Of a stretch of 64,000 nucleotides of DNA, positions 11,501 to 23,500 are shown piece by piece. The position numbers were made by a program, and so were the translations under genes. Source of the DNA: Symbiodinium natans. Taxonomy: Eukaryota > Sar > Dinophyceae > Suessiales > Symbiodiniaceae. Where the stretch lies: the NCBI GenBank assembly GCA_905221605.1, contig CAJNDS010000407.1, positions 62,001 through 126,000 on the forward strand, in the 5' to 3' direction. The first letter of the stretch is position 1. Every line of letters starts with the position of its first letter. A model generated the notes under the pieces. That model searched no databases. It was not told where the DNA came from and saw only the letters and a list, made by a program, of their open reading frames with translations.

Positions 11501-14500
11501 CAAGGCTTGTCCTGCACACTACTCGGAGCCCTTGCCTGCTGCGTGGCATTGGCCCCCAAGGCAGCGGCGGATACGGCTGCCTGGGGCACATGATTCTGTG
11601 TGCGTAGCGTCGCAATCCCATGTGAAACGGGCCGACTGCTGCCGAGCTGCGGCTGCAGCAGCAGCTTGTTGCTCTGCTGTCTGTCCGGCAGCTGCGGACA
11701 GGGTACTGCCTCATGACGGTTGAAGCTTCAAATCACACGGCATTGCGCGCAGCGCATGCTGTCACGCTCAGCCTGCTGTGCTCGCCAACGCCGCAATCTG
11801 CTCCAGCGTCAATCCATCTGCCAGTCCTGGCGACTCAAGTCTCAAACCCCCTCTGTCAAACGTGGGTCGATGGAATCCTTCGGCAGCACTCTCCCGGGGA
11901 TGTCCTGAAGCTGCAATGGCCGCCGCAGCTGCCTGGATCCTCGGCAGGTGCCAGACACAAAAACACACTCTCGCCCGCATGAGACGTCATGGTGCGAGGC
12001 AAAGAAGGCAGTGTGACAATCGCCGTGGTTCTGAGCTGGCCACTGCTCTTCCAGTGTCCCTCCCGCAGCAGCAATGGCGGCGGCAGCGGCAGCACCAGCG
12101 GCCGCAGCTTGCTCCTCCGCCGTCCTGACATGTTGGGTGCACCCTCGTCATCCTGTTAGAACGACTGACAGCCCATCCATGGGATATACCGAACACGGTC
12201 CCGTTGAAGAACTCACCGATGGTGTTAGCAGCGGCAGCACCAGCAGCGGCTGCCTGCAAAGGAACATGCAACGATTGCGGGTATCCAATCCAAGCGCCTT
12301 GCACGTAGATGCCTGCTCCGCAGGTGTCAAACCAGCTGCAGCCGCGGCGGTCGCTGCTGCGGCACCAGCTGCACTCGCGGCGGCTTCTTGCCACTGCGTT
12401 GCCGTGGTGCCTGAGCCAACTCCGGCAGCGGCGCTGCCTGTCAGACAGGAGCAGCACGCACCAGCGTGTCTCTGCTGCTGAGGGTCACCTGGTTTTTTCC
12501 CCGAATCGTGCTTTCATTCGCCTCGGCCTCCGGCCGACAACTGTCTGAAACGATCTAAACTCCTTCTCCCTCTTCCCATCCCACCAAAGCTGAAATCCGG
12601 TATGCCATGGGGTGGCCTCTGGGGTGTCCCGCACAACACACATTCTGTGACCCTAACTTTCTGGGGAACCTCCCGACAACCCTCCTGCTCCCTTGCGATC
12701 TTTACTTCGAGGCAGCTCCCACCACCCTACCCAGGCGATCCCAAACTTCACGACAACGGTTGTGCTTCCTGTTGCACGGCATCCTTCGGGGGGCTCCCAC
12801 AACTTCACTTGGCAACAAGCACGCGAGAACAGACAAGGGTTGTTTCTTGCAAACGGAGGCAAACATGGTTTCCAGGGTCATCCAGCAACCCCTATATGTC
12901 CCCACTTTAACTTCGGATTAAGGCTTCGTGTTAATGGGTCGCTTGCTCTCCGGCGTTTTTTCCTCGACCCACGGCCGCTTTCCGCATCTGCGGCTGCCGA
13001 GGCGTCGCGCGCAAGAATTTGCAACTACTGATACAACTCCTGAAATTCCTCCTGACAGGATCATTTACTTCGACCTTCCCCGCTCCAGGTAGAGTTGAGC
13101 GGACTGGAGTGAGGAATTGACAGCGATACGAGCCTAGCCTAACAAAGGTAACCTCCGGCCGAAGCTAGAGGTGCTAGGCCGCAGGAACAAGAAACAAGGC
13201 AAGACACAACAACTCGACAGGCAGCAAGCACGCGAGAAGAGGAATGAAGCGGACAGAACAAAGCGAAAAACACCGAACACGTAACTATGTGGGGCCACAG
13301 CCGAGCCGTGCAACTGCATAAAGCACGAGCCCGACTCAAAGCTGCAATGATCCCCTTTGGACGTTGCAGCCGCCATTGAAACAAAAGACCATCGTCACAT
13401 GTGCAGGTTTGCCCGGTGACTTATACCGATGAGCTGCTTCGCGGTGTTCGTTAGCTATATTCTCACGCTTCGCAGTCGTGGCGGCGCTTTAAACACGCGG
13501 AGCCACGGCCATGGTTCTCGGTTCTCGGACAGCTTATTCGTTACGGTCAACTTCTTCTTTGCCATTCTATCCGGCTTGTGAAGTGTTGTGGCTATGGGTA
13601 TAGTGAGAAAAAACCTGCCCAAGGCCCAGCAACATTTGGTCTACTTGCGGAGGGGGGGCTCTGGGGTTGGGCTTGGGTGCTGGATTCTCCCAAGAAGACT
13701 CTGCAGGCTTCTTCGGGGGAAAACTTCCCAAGATACAGAGATGTGAAGTGCCCGGGAACCTCTCAACCGCGACGCCTGTCGCGCACCCTTTCGCGGCTGC
13801 CCTCGGCACAAAGACACTTGGCGCCGTTAGGCTTTGCAATGCGCTCTCATCGCTTCTCAAGTGGAAACACTTAGGGGGCTCATTGATCGCTTGGCACGTT
13901 TGAGTTTCTGCAAGGAGGGGTCAAAGCTCGGTTTTGAGGGGCTTTCAGGATGAACGGCATGTGTGTGCCTGCTTCAAGCCATTCTTGAGAAACACTCTAG
14001 AACAGTGCCGCTACAAGGCAGATGGGCCAACGGCATGCAGCAAACGTATGGCGCTCTATCGCACGCCTCGCACGCCTTCTGCAGATTCTCGCATTTGATG
14101 TTTTGTGAACGCTCGGAAACGGCTACCATCTGGTTTTGGCTTCTGGTGCGGAAAGCAGCTAGATTAGGTCATGTCAAGTCCATGTCATGAACCTTACACG
14201 CGACCATTTGCAACGCCTTCGCAAACCCAACCCTTACCGGCCAGTTCTGGTTTTTGGAACAATGCTCCATGCGCGCTGGCATGATTTTAGAACAGGGGCT
14301 TTAGGACAAGTCGACGATAAGACTAGCATGTTGTGAAGCAAGCAAGGGAGCCATGAATAGAGGCACGAGGAGGGGTCAGAACAAAACTCTGGTTTTGAGC
14401 CAGGGCATGAAGAAAAGCCTTAAGCCAGCTCACTTGCCGAGCCAGCAGCCAGCCCAAAGCCATGAAAAGACGCACAGCCAAGACTCCGAGGAAATGGAAG

Positions 14501-17500
14501 CGCTGAGTGGGGTTACACTGGTAGAGGTAGGCCAGGTAGAGCCAGCCCCAGGTTGCCCACAAAGGCCACTGTAGAGCGGCCACTGGGCAGCCATGAATGG
14601 ACAACCCCTCCGACCCAGGAGCTGCAGGGAGCCTTTCAAGGCTCCTGATGTTTCTTCTCCTTCTGAACGGGAGCCGGACAGAACCCCGAACCGTTCCTGT
14701 CCGGGGAAGACCAGAAAAAGCCGACCACCTATCAGTCTTGCGTCGGCCCCCCCCCCTTTTTCTTGGAGTTGTTCTTGCGAGGCTCTTCATAAAATCAAGA
14801 TCCGGCCTGCTTGACCAGCAAGTGCCGCGATCTGATCCACTGTCAGGCCATCCGCGATTCCTGATATTCCAGAGGTTTGTTTGGCACGACTCTGTGTCCC
14901 ATTTGCGTATTCACATGTTGGCAATTGCATGCGGAGAGTTTGAAGAAAGTTGGAAGTTGCCAGGGCAGCCTGCGGCAGCAACAGCAGCTGCGGCTGCCTG
15001 AATCCTTACAAGAAACAACAGCTTGGCGGAGTCTAAGATGACATGTGATGAGTGATGACTCAACATCGGCTCCAGAAGAGCTCCAGCTTCCAGGAAACTC
15101 AGCGGGCGACTGCTCTTCTATGGTACCTCCAGCCGCGGCAACAGCAGCTGGAGCAGCCACACCAGCCGCCAGCGCTTGCTGCTGTGGGCTCCTTCAAACT
15201 CTCGCTGTCAGAAAGCCAAAAGGAGTCTATGGGCACTGGGTTACTGTGTCAGCTGCACACATTGAACATCATTGAACCACAGAGTCCCGTTCAAGTACTG
15301 GCTGACGGCATCCGCGGCAGCTGCGCCAGCGGCCACTGCCTCACACACTCAGGCTTGAGATGCGGTGTACTTGAGAACCCCCTGCCTGCTGCTGGATGTC
15401 CAACCCGTCGCGTGCTGCGGCCTCAGAGGTCCCAGGTTCGCGCGACTGCACATTCCACTCGCCGAAGAGCACAATGGCAGACATTTCAGGTTTCCACACT
15501 TGAGCATCTTCTGGTGGGGTCGGAGGGGTAGTGTTAACCAAGGCTGCGTCAGTAGCCGCTGCCGCACCCGCAGAGAGGGCCACCGCTTGCTGTAGTTCGT
15601 CCTTATCAATCAACGCAAGTCAACAGACCAGAGAAACTGCAGATCTGTCACTGGCCTACGAGGCATCGTTTTGGGGGCCTGTCTCCTTTTCCAGAAACCC
15701 AAGGTTTGGGCAGGACTTTTGGGAGGGCAGGGAGTTTCTAAAGGCAAAGTTGTGCAAAGCGGAAGTTAAAGCTTGGGGTGAAGTCCCCTGTCGCCACCCA
15801 CTAAGGACCCATCACCCCTTACGGACCTTCTCTGGCGAACCGCTCCTCCCCTTCAGGATCCTTTGGGGGACTCTTAGGACAACGGTACAAGCAAAGCTCT
15901 GTGCTATCCTTGACATGCGTGGCATGGAGAACATTCGGGCTTCAGTCCTGCAACCATTACTTGAGCTCTCTCGGCTAACTCCGAGCGCAAAGCCCCACCC
16001 CTCTGCACATCAAGCCCGGCCAAGGCGGACGATGCGTTTACAAGAAACTCTGCACCAAGTGTCCTGGCTCAGGGCACCTTGACCCGAAGTCATCGCCGCC
16101 ACAGCTGCAGCTGTAATCTGCTGCTCTGTTGACATTCCCGCGGCTGCAGCGATTCCTGCAGCGGACGTACCTGCCGCTGTTGCCTGGCATCAAAGCATGC
16201 AGAGACTCTCTCCTCTCGGACACATTTTTCGCTTGTTGACAGGCAGACTCCTACACGGCTGCCGGCTGCCGAGCTCGAAGAGTGCCGATGCAAAATCTCA
16301 ACCGAGCTCGTTCGGCTCACACATGATTCTGCACTCTGCATTAGCCTCTTATTCTAGCAAATTGAGAGCTGGCAGTTTCCAAGTGCGCAGCTTTCACGAT
16401 TGTGACATCAAGGCAGCGCAGCTGAGAGAGGAAAACTGATGCCACGGCAAGGCAGCTAGGCGACACGTCATGGCAGGCTTTTCAATTGCTAGGCCACGAG
16501 CAATGTGCAAGCTTTGCAATACGCAAGCAACACCAGTGAAACAGCACCAGGCACAATACCAGGCCTGCTGCACAGATGTCTGGTTGGCCGAGTTGGTCTG
16601 ATTGGATGCCGGCGACAGTGCTCCAAGCAAGCTGCCCAGCGTTGTGGCTGCGAGATCGTCGGCCACCTGATAAGGACAGGACTCGAAAAGGTCATGATGC
16701 CCCACACAAAGCCCTTGCCTGCTGCGTGGCGTTGGCCGCTAAGGCAGCGGTGGATACGGCTGCCTGGGGCACATGATCCGTGTGCAGTGTATCGCGCACC
16801 TGCATGGAAACGCGGCCGAGCTGCAGCTGCAGCAGCAGCTTGTTGCTCTGCAGTCTGTCCGGCAGCTGCCGACAGCGTACTGCCTCATGCGTTGCGCGTT
16901 GAGGCTTCGTGAAGGGTCCTTCACATCAAGCCCCCATCGGGCGCATGCTGTCACTCTCAGCCTGCTGTACTGGCCAGCGCCGCAATCTGCTCCAGCGTCA
17001 ATCCATCTGCCTGTCCTGGCGACTGCAATCTCAAAACCGCTCTTTCAATCATGGATCGCCTGCATGCCTCCCCAGCACTCTCTCGGAATGTCCTGAAGCT
17101 GCAACAGCCGCCGCAGCTGCCTGGATCCTTGGAGGATGCCAGACATAGACTGGCTCGCATGCGACGTGAGGACAACGTGAAGCAGCACGGGTGTCAAGCA
17201 CGCTAAGCACGCGTTCTTCTGAGCCGGCCACTGCTCTTCTAGCGTCCCTCCCGCAGCAGCAATGGCAGCGGCGGCGGCTGCGCCAGCTGCCAAGGCCTGC
17301 TCTTCCGGCGTCCTGACATGTTTGGGTGCACCCTCATCATTTTCTTTGGAACAACTGCCAGCACATCCGTTGGACCGGAATACAGTCCCGCTGAAAAGCT
17401 CGCTAATGGCGTCGGCAGCCGCAGCACCAGCAGCAGCTGCCTGCAGAAGAAACATGAGGCGATCGAGGGGATCCGATCTAACCGCCTTGCAGCTGGATGC

Positions 17501-20500
17501 CTGTTGCTCCGGTGTCAAACCAGCTGCTGCTGCGGCGGTCGCTGCTGCTGCACCAGCTGCACTCGCAACCGCTTCTTGCAACTGTGCCTTGGTTTCAGTG
17601 CGCTCATGTGCGCTCTACAGCCACTGGCGCACATCAAGTGCCCAGAGTTTCTCAAGATTTCGCAATGTATGCCTCAACGTCTCTCACATGGCGCAGCCCC
17701 AAGCCCAGTTTTCGATGCTTCCGCCAAGCTTCCTGATTTAAAGCGCCCTGGCCGGACGTCATGGCCGCCTGTGCAGCTGCTGTGATCTGCTGCTCTGTAG
17801 TCATGCCAAGGCTGGCAGCAGCCGCGGCCGCACTGGCACCGGCTGCAATCGCCTGAAGCAGCATGGCAGGCATAGCATGCCAGGCCGGTAAAGAGTTCCC
17901 GAGCTTCTCCTTCCAACATGACCTGCTGCATCCTTCGGCGTTGGAAAGCCGTCAGTGTGCCATTCACCACAAAAACACGAAATCCCGGGCCTGCTGCACA
18001 GATGTCTGGTTGGCCGAGTTGGTCTGATTGGATGCCGGCGACAATGCACCAAGCAAGCTGCCCAGCGTTGTGGCTGCGAGATCGTCGGCCACCTGATAAA
18101 GGAAGACACGAACAACCTGAGGGTATGCTTGTCCTGGATGTCGTGCGAAGCCCTTGCCTGCTGTGTGGCGTTGGCCGCTAAGGCAGCGGTGGATACGGCT
18201 GCCTGGGGCACATGATCCGTGTGCAGTGTATCCCGCACCTGCATGGAAACGCGGCCGAGCTGCAGCTGCAGCAGCAGCTTGTTGCTCTGCAGTCTGTCCG
18301 GCAGCTGCCGACAGCGTACTGCCTCATGCGTTGCGCGTTGAGGCTTCGTGAAGGGTCCTTCACATCAAGCCCCCATCGGGCGCATGCTGTCACTCTCAGC
18401 CTGCTGTACTGGCCAGCGCCGCAATCTGCTCCAGCGTCAATCCATCTGCCTGTCCTGGCGACTGCAATCTCAAAACCGCTCTTTCAATCATGGATCGCCT
18501 GCATGCCTCCCCAGCACTCTCTCGGAATGTCCTGAAGCTGCAACAGCCGCCGCAGCTGCCTGGATCCTTGGAGGATGCCAGACATAGACTGGCTCGCATG
18601 CGACGTGAGGACACCGTGAAGCAGCACGGGTGTCAAGCACGCTAAGCACGCGTTCTTCTGAGCCGGCCACTGCTCTTCTAGCGTCCCTCCCGCAGCAGCA
18701 ATGGCAGCGGCGGCGGCTGCGCCAGCTGCCAAGGCCTGCTCTTCCGGCGTCCTGACATGTTTGGATGCACCCTCATCATTTTCTTTGGAACAACTGCCAG
18801 CACATCCGTTGGACCGGAATACAGTCCCGCTGAAAAGCTCGCTAATGGCGTCGGCAGCCGCAGCACCAGCCGCAGCTGCCTGCAGAAGAAACATGCGGCG
18901 ATCGAGGGGATCCGATCTAACCGCCTTGCAGCTGGATGCCTGTTGCTCCGGTGTCAAACCAGCTGCTGCTGCGGCGGTCGCTGCTGCTGCACCAGCTGCA
19001 CTCGCAACCGCTTCTTGCAACTGTGCCTTGGTTTCAGTGCGCTCATGTGCGCTCTACAGCCACTGGCGCACATCAAGTGCCCAGAGTTTCTCAAGATTTC
19101 GCAATGTATGCCTCAACGTCTCTCACATGGCGCAGCCCCAAGCCCAGTTTTCGATGCTTCCGCCAAGCTTCCTGATTTAAAGCGCCCTGGCCGGACGTCA
19201 TGGCCGCCTGTGCAGCTGCTGTGATCTGCTGCTCTGTAGTCATGCCAAGGCTGGCAGCAGCCGCGGCCGCACTGGCACCGGCTGCAATCGCCTGAAGCAG
19301 CATGGCATGCTAGACAGGCAGTTAGTTACGCAGCTTCTGCTTCGACCATGACCCTGTTGCACCCTACGGTGCTGGACAACTTTCAGTGTGCAACTCGCCC
19401 CCCCCAAAACAAGAAGGATCCCGGGCCTGCTGCACAGATGTCTGGTTGGCCGAGTTGGTCTGATTGGATGCCGGCGACAATGCACCAAGCAAGCTGCCCA
19501 GCGTTGTGGCTGCGAGATCGTCGGCCACCTGATAAAGGAAGACACGAACAACCTGAGGGTATGCTTGTCCTGGATGTCGTGCGAAGCCCTTGCCTGCTGT
19601 GTGGCGTTGGCCGCTAAGGCAGCGGTGGATACGGCTGCCTGGGGCACATGATCCGTGTGCAGTGTATCCCGCACCTGCATGGAAACGCGGCCGAGCTGCA
19701 GCTGCAGCAGCAGCTTGTTGCTCTGCAGTCTGTCCGGCAGCTGCCGACAGCGTACTGCCTCATGCGTTGCGCGTTGAGGCTTCGTGAAGGGTCCTTCACA
19801 TCAAGCCCCCATCGGGCGCATGCTGTCACTCTCAGCCTGCTGTACTGGCCAGCGCCGCAATCTGCTCCAGCGTCAATCCATCTGCCTGTCCTGGCGACTG
19901 CAATCTCAAAACCGCTCTTTCAATCATGGATCGCCTGCATGCCTCCCCAGCACTCTCTCGGAATGTCCTGAAGCTGCAACAGCCGCCGCAGCTGCCTGGA
20001 TCCTTGGAGGATGCCAGACATAGACTGGCTCGCATGCGACGTGAGGACACCGTGAAGCAGCACGGGTGTCAAGCACGCTAAGCACGCGTTCTTCTGAGCC
20101 GGCCACTGCTCTTCTAGCGTCCCTCCCGCAGCAGCAATGGCAGCGGCGGCGGCTGCGCCAGCTGCCAAGGCCTGCTCTTCCGGCGTCCTGACATGTTTGG
20201 GTGCACCCTCATCATTTTCTTTGGAACAACTGCCAGCACATCCGTTGGACCGGAATACAGTCCCGCTGAAAAGCTCGCTAATGGCGTCGGCAGCCGCAGC
20301 ACCAGCAGCAGCTGCCTGCAGAAGAAACATGAGGCGATCGAGGGGATCCGATCTAACCGCCTTGCAGCTGGATGCCTGTTGCTCCGGTGTCAAACCAGCT
20401 GCTGCTGCGGCGGTCGCTGCTGCTGCACCAGCTGCACTCGCAACCGCTTCTTGCAACTGTGCCTTGGTTTCAGTGCGCTCATGTGCGCTCTACAGCCACT

Positions 20501-23500
20501 GGCGCACATCAAGTGCCCAGAGTTTCTCAAGATTTCGCAATGTATGCCTCAACGTCTCTCACATGGCGCAGCCCCAAGCCCAGTTTTCGATGCTTCCGCC
20601 AAGCTTCCTGATTTAAAGCGCCCTGGCCGGACGTCATGGCCGCCTGTGCAGCTGCTGTGATCTGCTGCTCTGTAGTCATGCCAAGGCTGGCAGCAGCCGC
20701 GGCCGCACTGGCACCGGCTGCAATCGCCTGAAGCAGCATGGCAGGCATAGCATGCCAGGCCGGTAAAGAGTTCCCGAGCTTCTCCTTCCAACATGACCTG
20801 CTGCATCCTTCGGCGTTGGAAAGCCGTCAGTGCGCACTGCCAAATTTCAAAAGTCAGGGGAATTAAGGTTGCGAAAAAAACCGACGCGGGAATTCTTGTT
20901 TCGCAGTTCGGGGCGAAAGTCAAGACCTTCGAATCATGGCTGCATGCGATTTCCAGCTTAATGGCTCATCGGACTTGTTCGTGCCACTTGGAGGGGCTGC
21001 AAAACCCAACGGTCTTTCTCATGGGTGTATGCTTGCTCACAAAACTATGGAGTCATATATATCATGGGGACATGTCGCGACTGCTGTGTAGCAGGGATCT
21101 GTCCGAGGCACGGTGGCCAAAATCTTGCACTTCTATCTCTCTGCGACGTTTGGGGACACAGAATTCCAGGCACAGGGGACGATAGCTTGGAATTCGTCTT
21201 ACTGCTTCATGGGTGGGTGGTGGACGGTGCACGGATGAGAGGCTAATGTACTACGGCCCTAGGCTCTTTTAAACGTCAGTACACTGACACTAGCTTAGCC
21301 GAGCTATTCCTGTGCACTGCTCCCTGTACACACCTCAATTCATTCAGGACCGGCCTAGTTGTTACGCTTGCATTTTTTGGAATAGTTGTGATGAACCGGA
21401 ACACATTTAGTGTCACAGGCAAGTACAATTGGTTTCGAGACCGACCCCTCAAAGGTTAAGGTGCATCCATACGCAACACTCCCCCACCACATGTATATAC
21501 ATACGTATACATACACATTGAATAATCCATATAATGCTTAACATATCCCCAAAAGTCGGTGTCGTCAGCCGGGTTTTTTCTCAGGTCTTGTGGCCGGAAA
21601 TCTGGGTTCTCTCTGCGGTCTTGTGGCCGGAAATCTGGGTTCTGTCTGCGGTCTTGTGGCCGGAAATCTGGGTTCTGTCTAAGTAGAATCTTGGATCTAC
21701 TCATCTGAAATCTGGGATTTGTCTGCGGTTTATTACATTAAACACTTGGTTCAGATCGCTGAAAACCGGGATCCGCCCTGCAAGTTTCGGGGCTTGACCT
21801 TGTCATGAATCCTGAGAAATCTTGGACTTGCTCCTAGAAATATTGGGCTTACTCAAGCCTCGTGAAGATTGTTATCGAAACTGTTTCCTGTTTTGTTCTC
21901 GATGGAGGCCAGTCTGGCGGACAAAACTGCTTGACTTAACGATGCTACTCGCGTCTGACTCTCCCTCCAGCCCCTCCAACCCCCTGCAGCCCCCTGCAGC
22001 CCCCTCCAGGCCCTCAGCCCGTCCGCCCCTCCCTCCAACCCCCTCCCAGCCTCTCCAGCCCCCCCTCCAGCCCAGCCCCTCCGCCCCTCCCTCCAGCCCC
22101 CTCCCAGCCCCTCCAGCCCCTCCAGCCTCCGCCCCTCCACCCCTCCAGCCCCTCCCAAGCCCCCCACCCCCCACCCCACCACCCACACCCCCCCCAAGCC
22201 CCCCGCCCACCGCTCCCCACTCCCCTCGTTTAAGCGGCGCAGGTTGGGGGGGGCCCAACCAGGATGAGGTCGATACCCGGTCGGCACCCGGTCAGCACCC
22301 AGTCGGTACCCGGTCGGTACCCGGTCGGTACCCCGTCGGTACTCCGTCGGGAGCCCAAAAACAGGCCAAAAACAGCAATTTGAGGTCCCCACCGATTACC
22401 GACCGGTTACCGACCGCTTAGTGACCAGGTACTGACCAGGTACCGACCGGGACCTGGAGGGCGACGGGGGTGGGGGGTGGGGGGGTGGGGGCGGGGTGGG
22501 GGGGGTGGGGGGCGGGGGGGGGGGTGCCCCCAAAAAAAAAATGTGGGGGGGGGGCATTCAAGCAAGGAACCGTGCGATGGGGGGGGTGGGTTTGGGGGGG
22601 GCGGGGGGGTGGGCAAGGGGCCCATGTTTTCGTGTCAGAAACTAGTCGAGTTTTTTTTTTCGTGGTGTTTGGTTGCCACTTACAACTTACAACCTAGGCA
22701 TGGGCGCGCGCGCCAGGATCTTTCACGAAGAGACACCGCCTGTATATGTTTCGGAAAAGTTGAGGAGGGTGTTTTCAATCCTACGGCGCATGGATCTTGC
22801 TTCAGGGGCACTGCGTTCTTCCATGGTTTTTTTCAACTCCGATGAAAACTTCCACCCGTGACCGACGCTTCATGGACGTGTCCAGAAGTTTTTGTCGCTC
22901 TAGAAGGAGCTAGGCTACACCTGGTTGCACAATAGCGCGACCCACAATTTCTTGTATATGACACTGACTTCCTCAGCGCCAGCCGAGGCCATGTTTCTTA
23001 CGACCAATCCCGACTTACGATGCCTCAAGACCAAACATGACCCTCCCCAGGCCCCAACCCAGATGTGTTTTTTCTACTAGGTTTGCTTCGCAAAACGCAA
23101 GCCGAGACCATATTTTTAAAGACCAATCCCGACTTCGGACGCCTCAAGACCAAACATGACCCTCCCCAGGCCCCAACCCAGATGTGTGTTTTTCTACTAG
23201 GTTTGCTTCGTAAACGCAAGCCGAGACCATATTTTTAAAGACCAATCCCGACTTCGGACGCCTCAAGACCAAACATGACCCTTCCCAGACCCCAACCCAT
23301 ATATGATTTTCCATGAAAACCCAAAAGATATGTTAAGCATTATATGGATTATTCAACATACACATATTTCTTCTTTGAGAAGGACATACGAGCATCAGAG
23401 GTAGGAGGGCGGGAAGAGGCAGGGAGGGGGGGTGGGGGGCGGAAGGGAGACATTGACAGTCGGACATCCCAGCACATTTGACGCAGGCATTAACATTCAA

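Larger units (their letters stand above)
21518..23356. mobile_element. 1.84-kb segment with 30-bp perfect inverted repeats
   Basis: Positions 21518-21547 and 23327-23356 are exact reverse complements over 30 bp (core AATCCATATAATGCTTAACA). Weaker AT-rich similarity extends outward. The interior is non-coding as far as I can see. It fits a non-autonomous DNA transposon or foldback element; an old palindromic rearrangement is the alternative. No clear duplication flanks the arms directly. Confidence 0.6.

Noticed and set aside
17262-20660. Repeated 155-159-codon plus-strand Ala-rich frames (17262-17741, 18701-19180, 20137-20616)
   Set aside because: Ala codons of the GCAGC type read as Ala on both strands. 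The minus strand gives the TxEQQ motif, phase-compatible exons and AG/G acceptors; the plus strand does not.
21822-22421. 199-codon Pro-rich plus frame and Gly-rich minus frames
   Set aside because: Low-complexity translation of the CCCCTCCAG minisatellite inside the insertion.
22455-22625. Telomere or centromere signal in the G-run tract
   Set aside because: The runs lack the TTTA spacer and any regular period.
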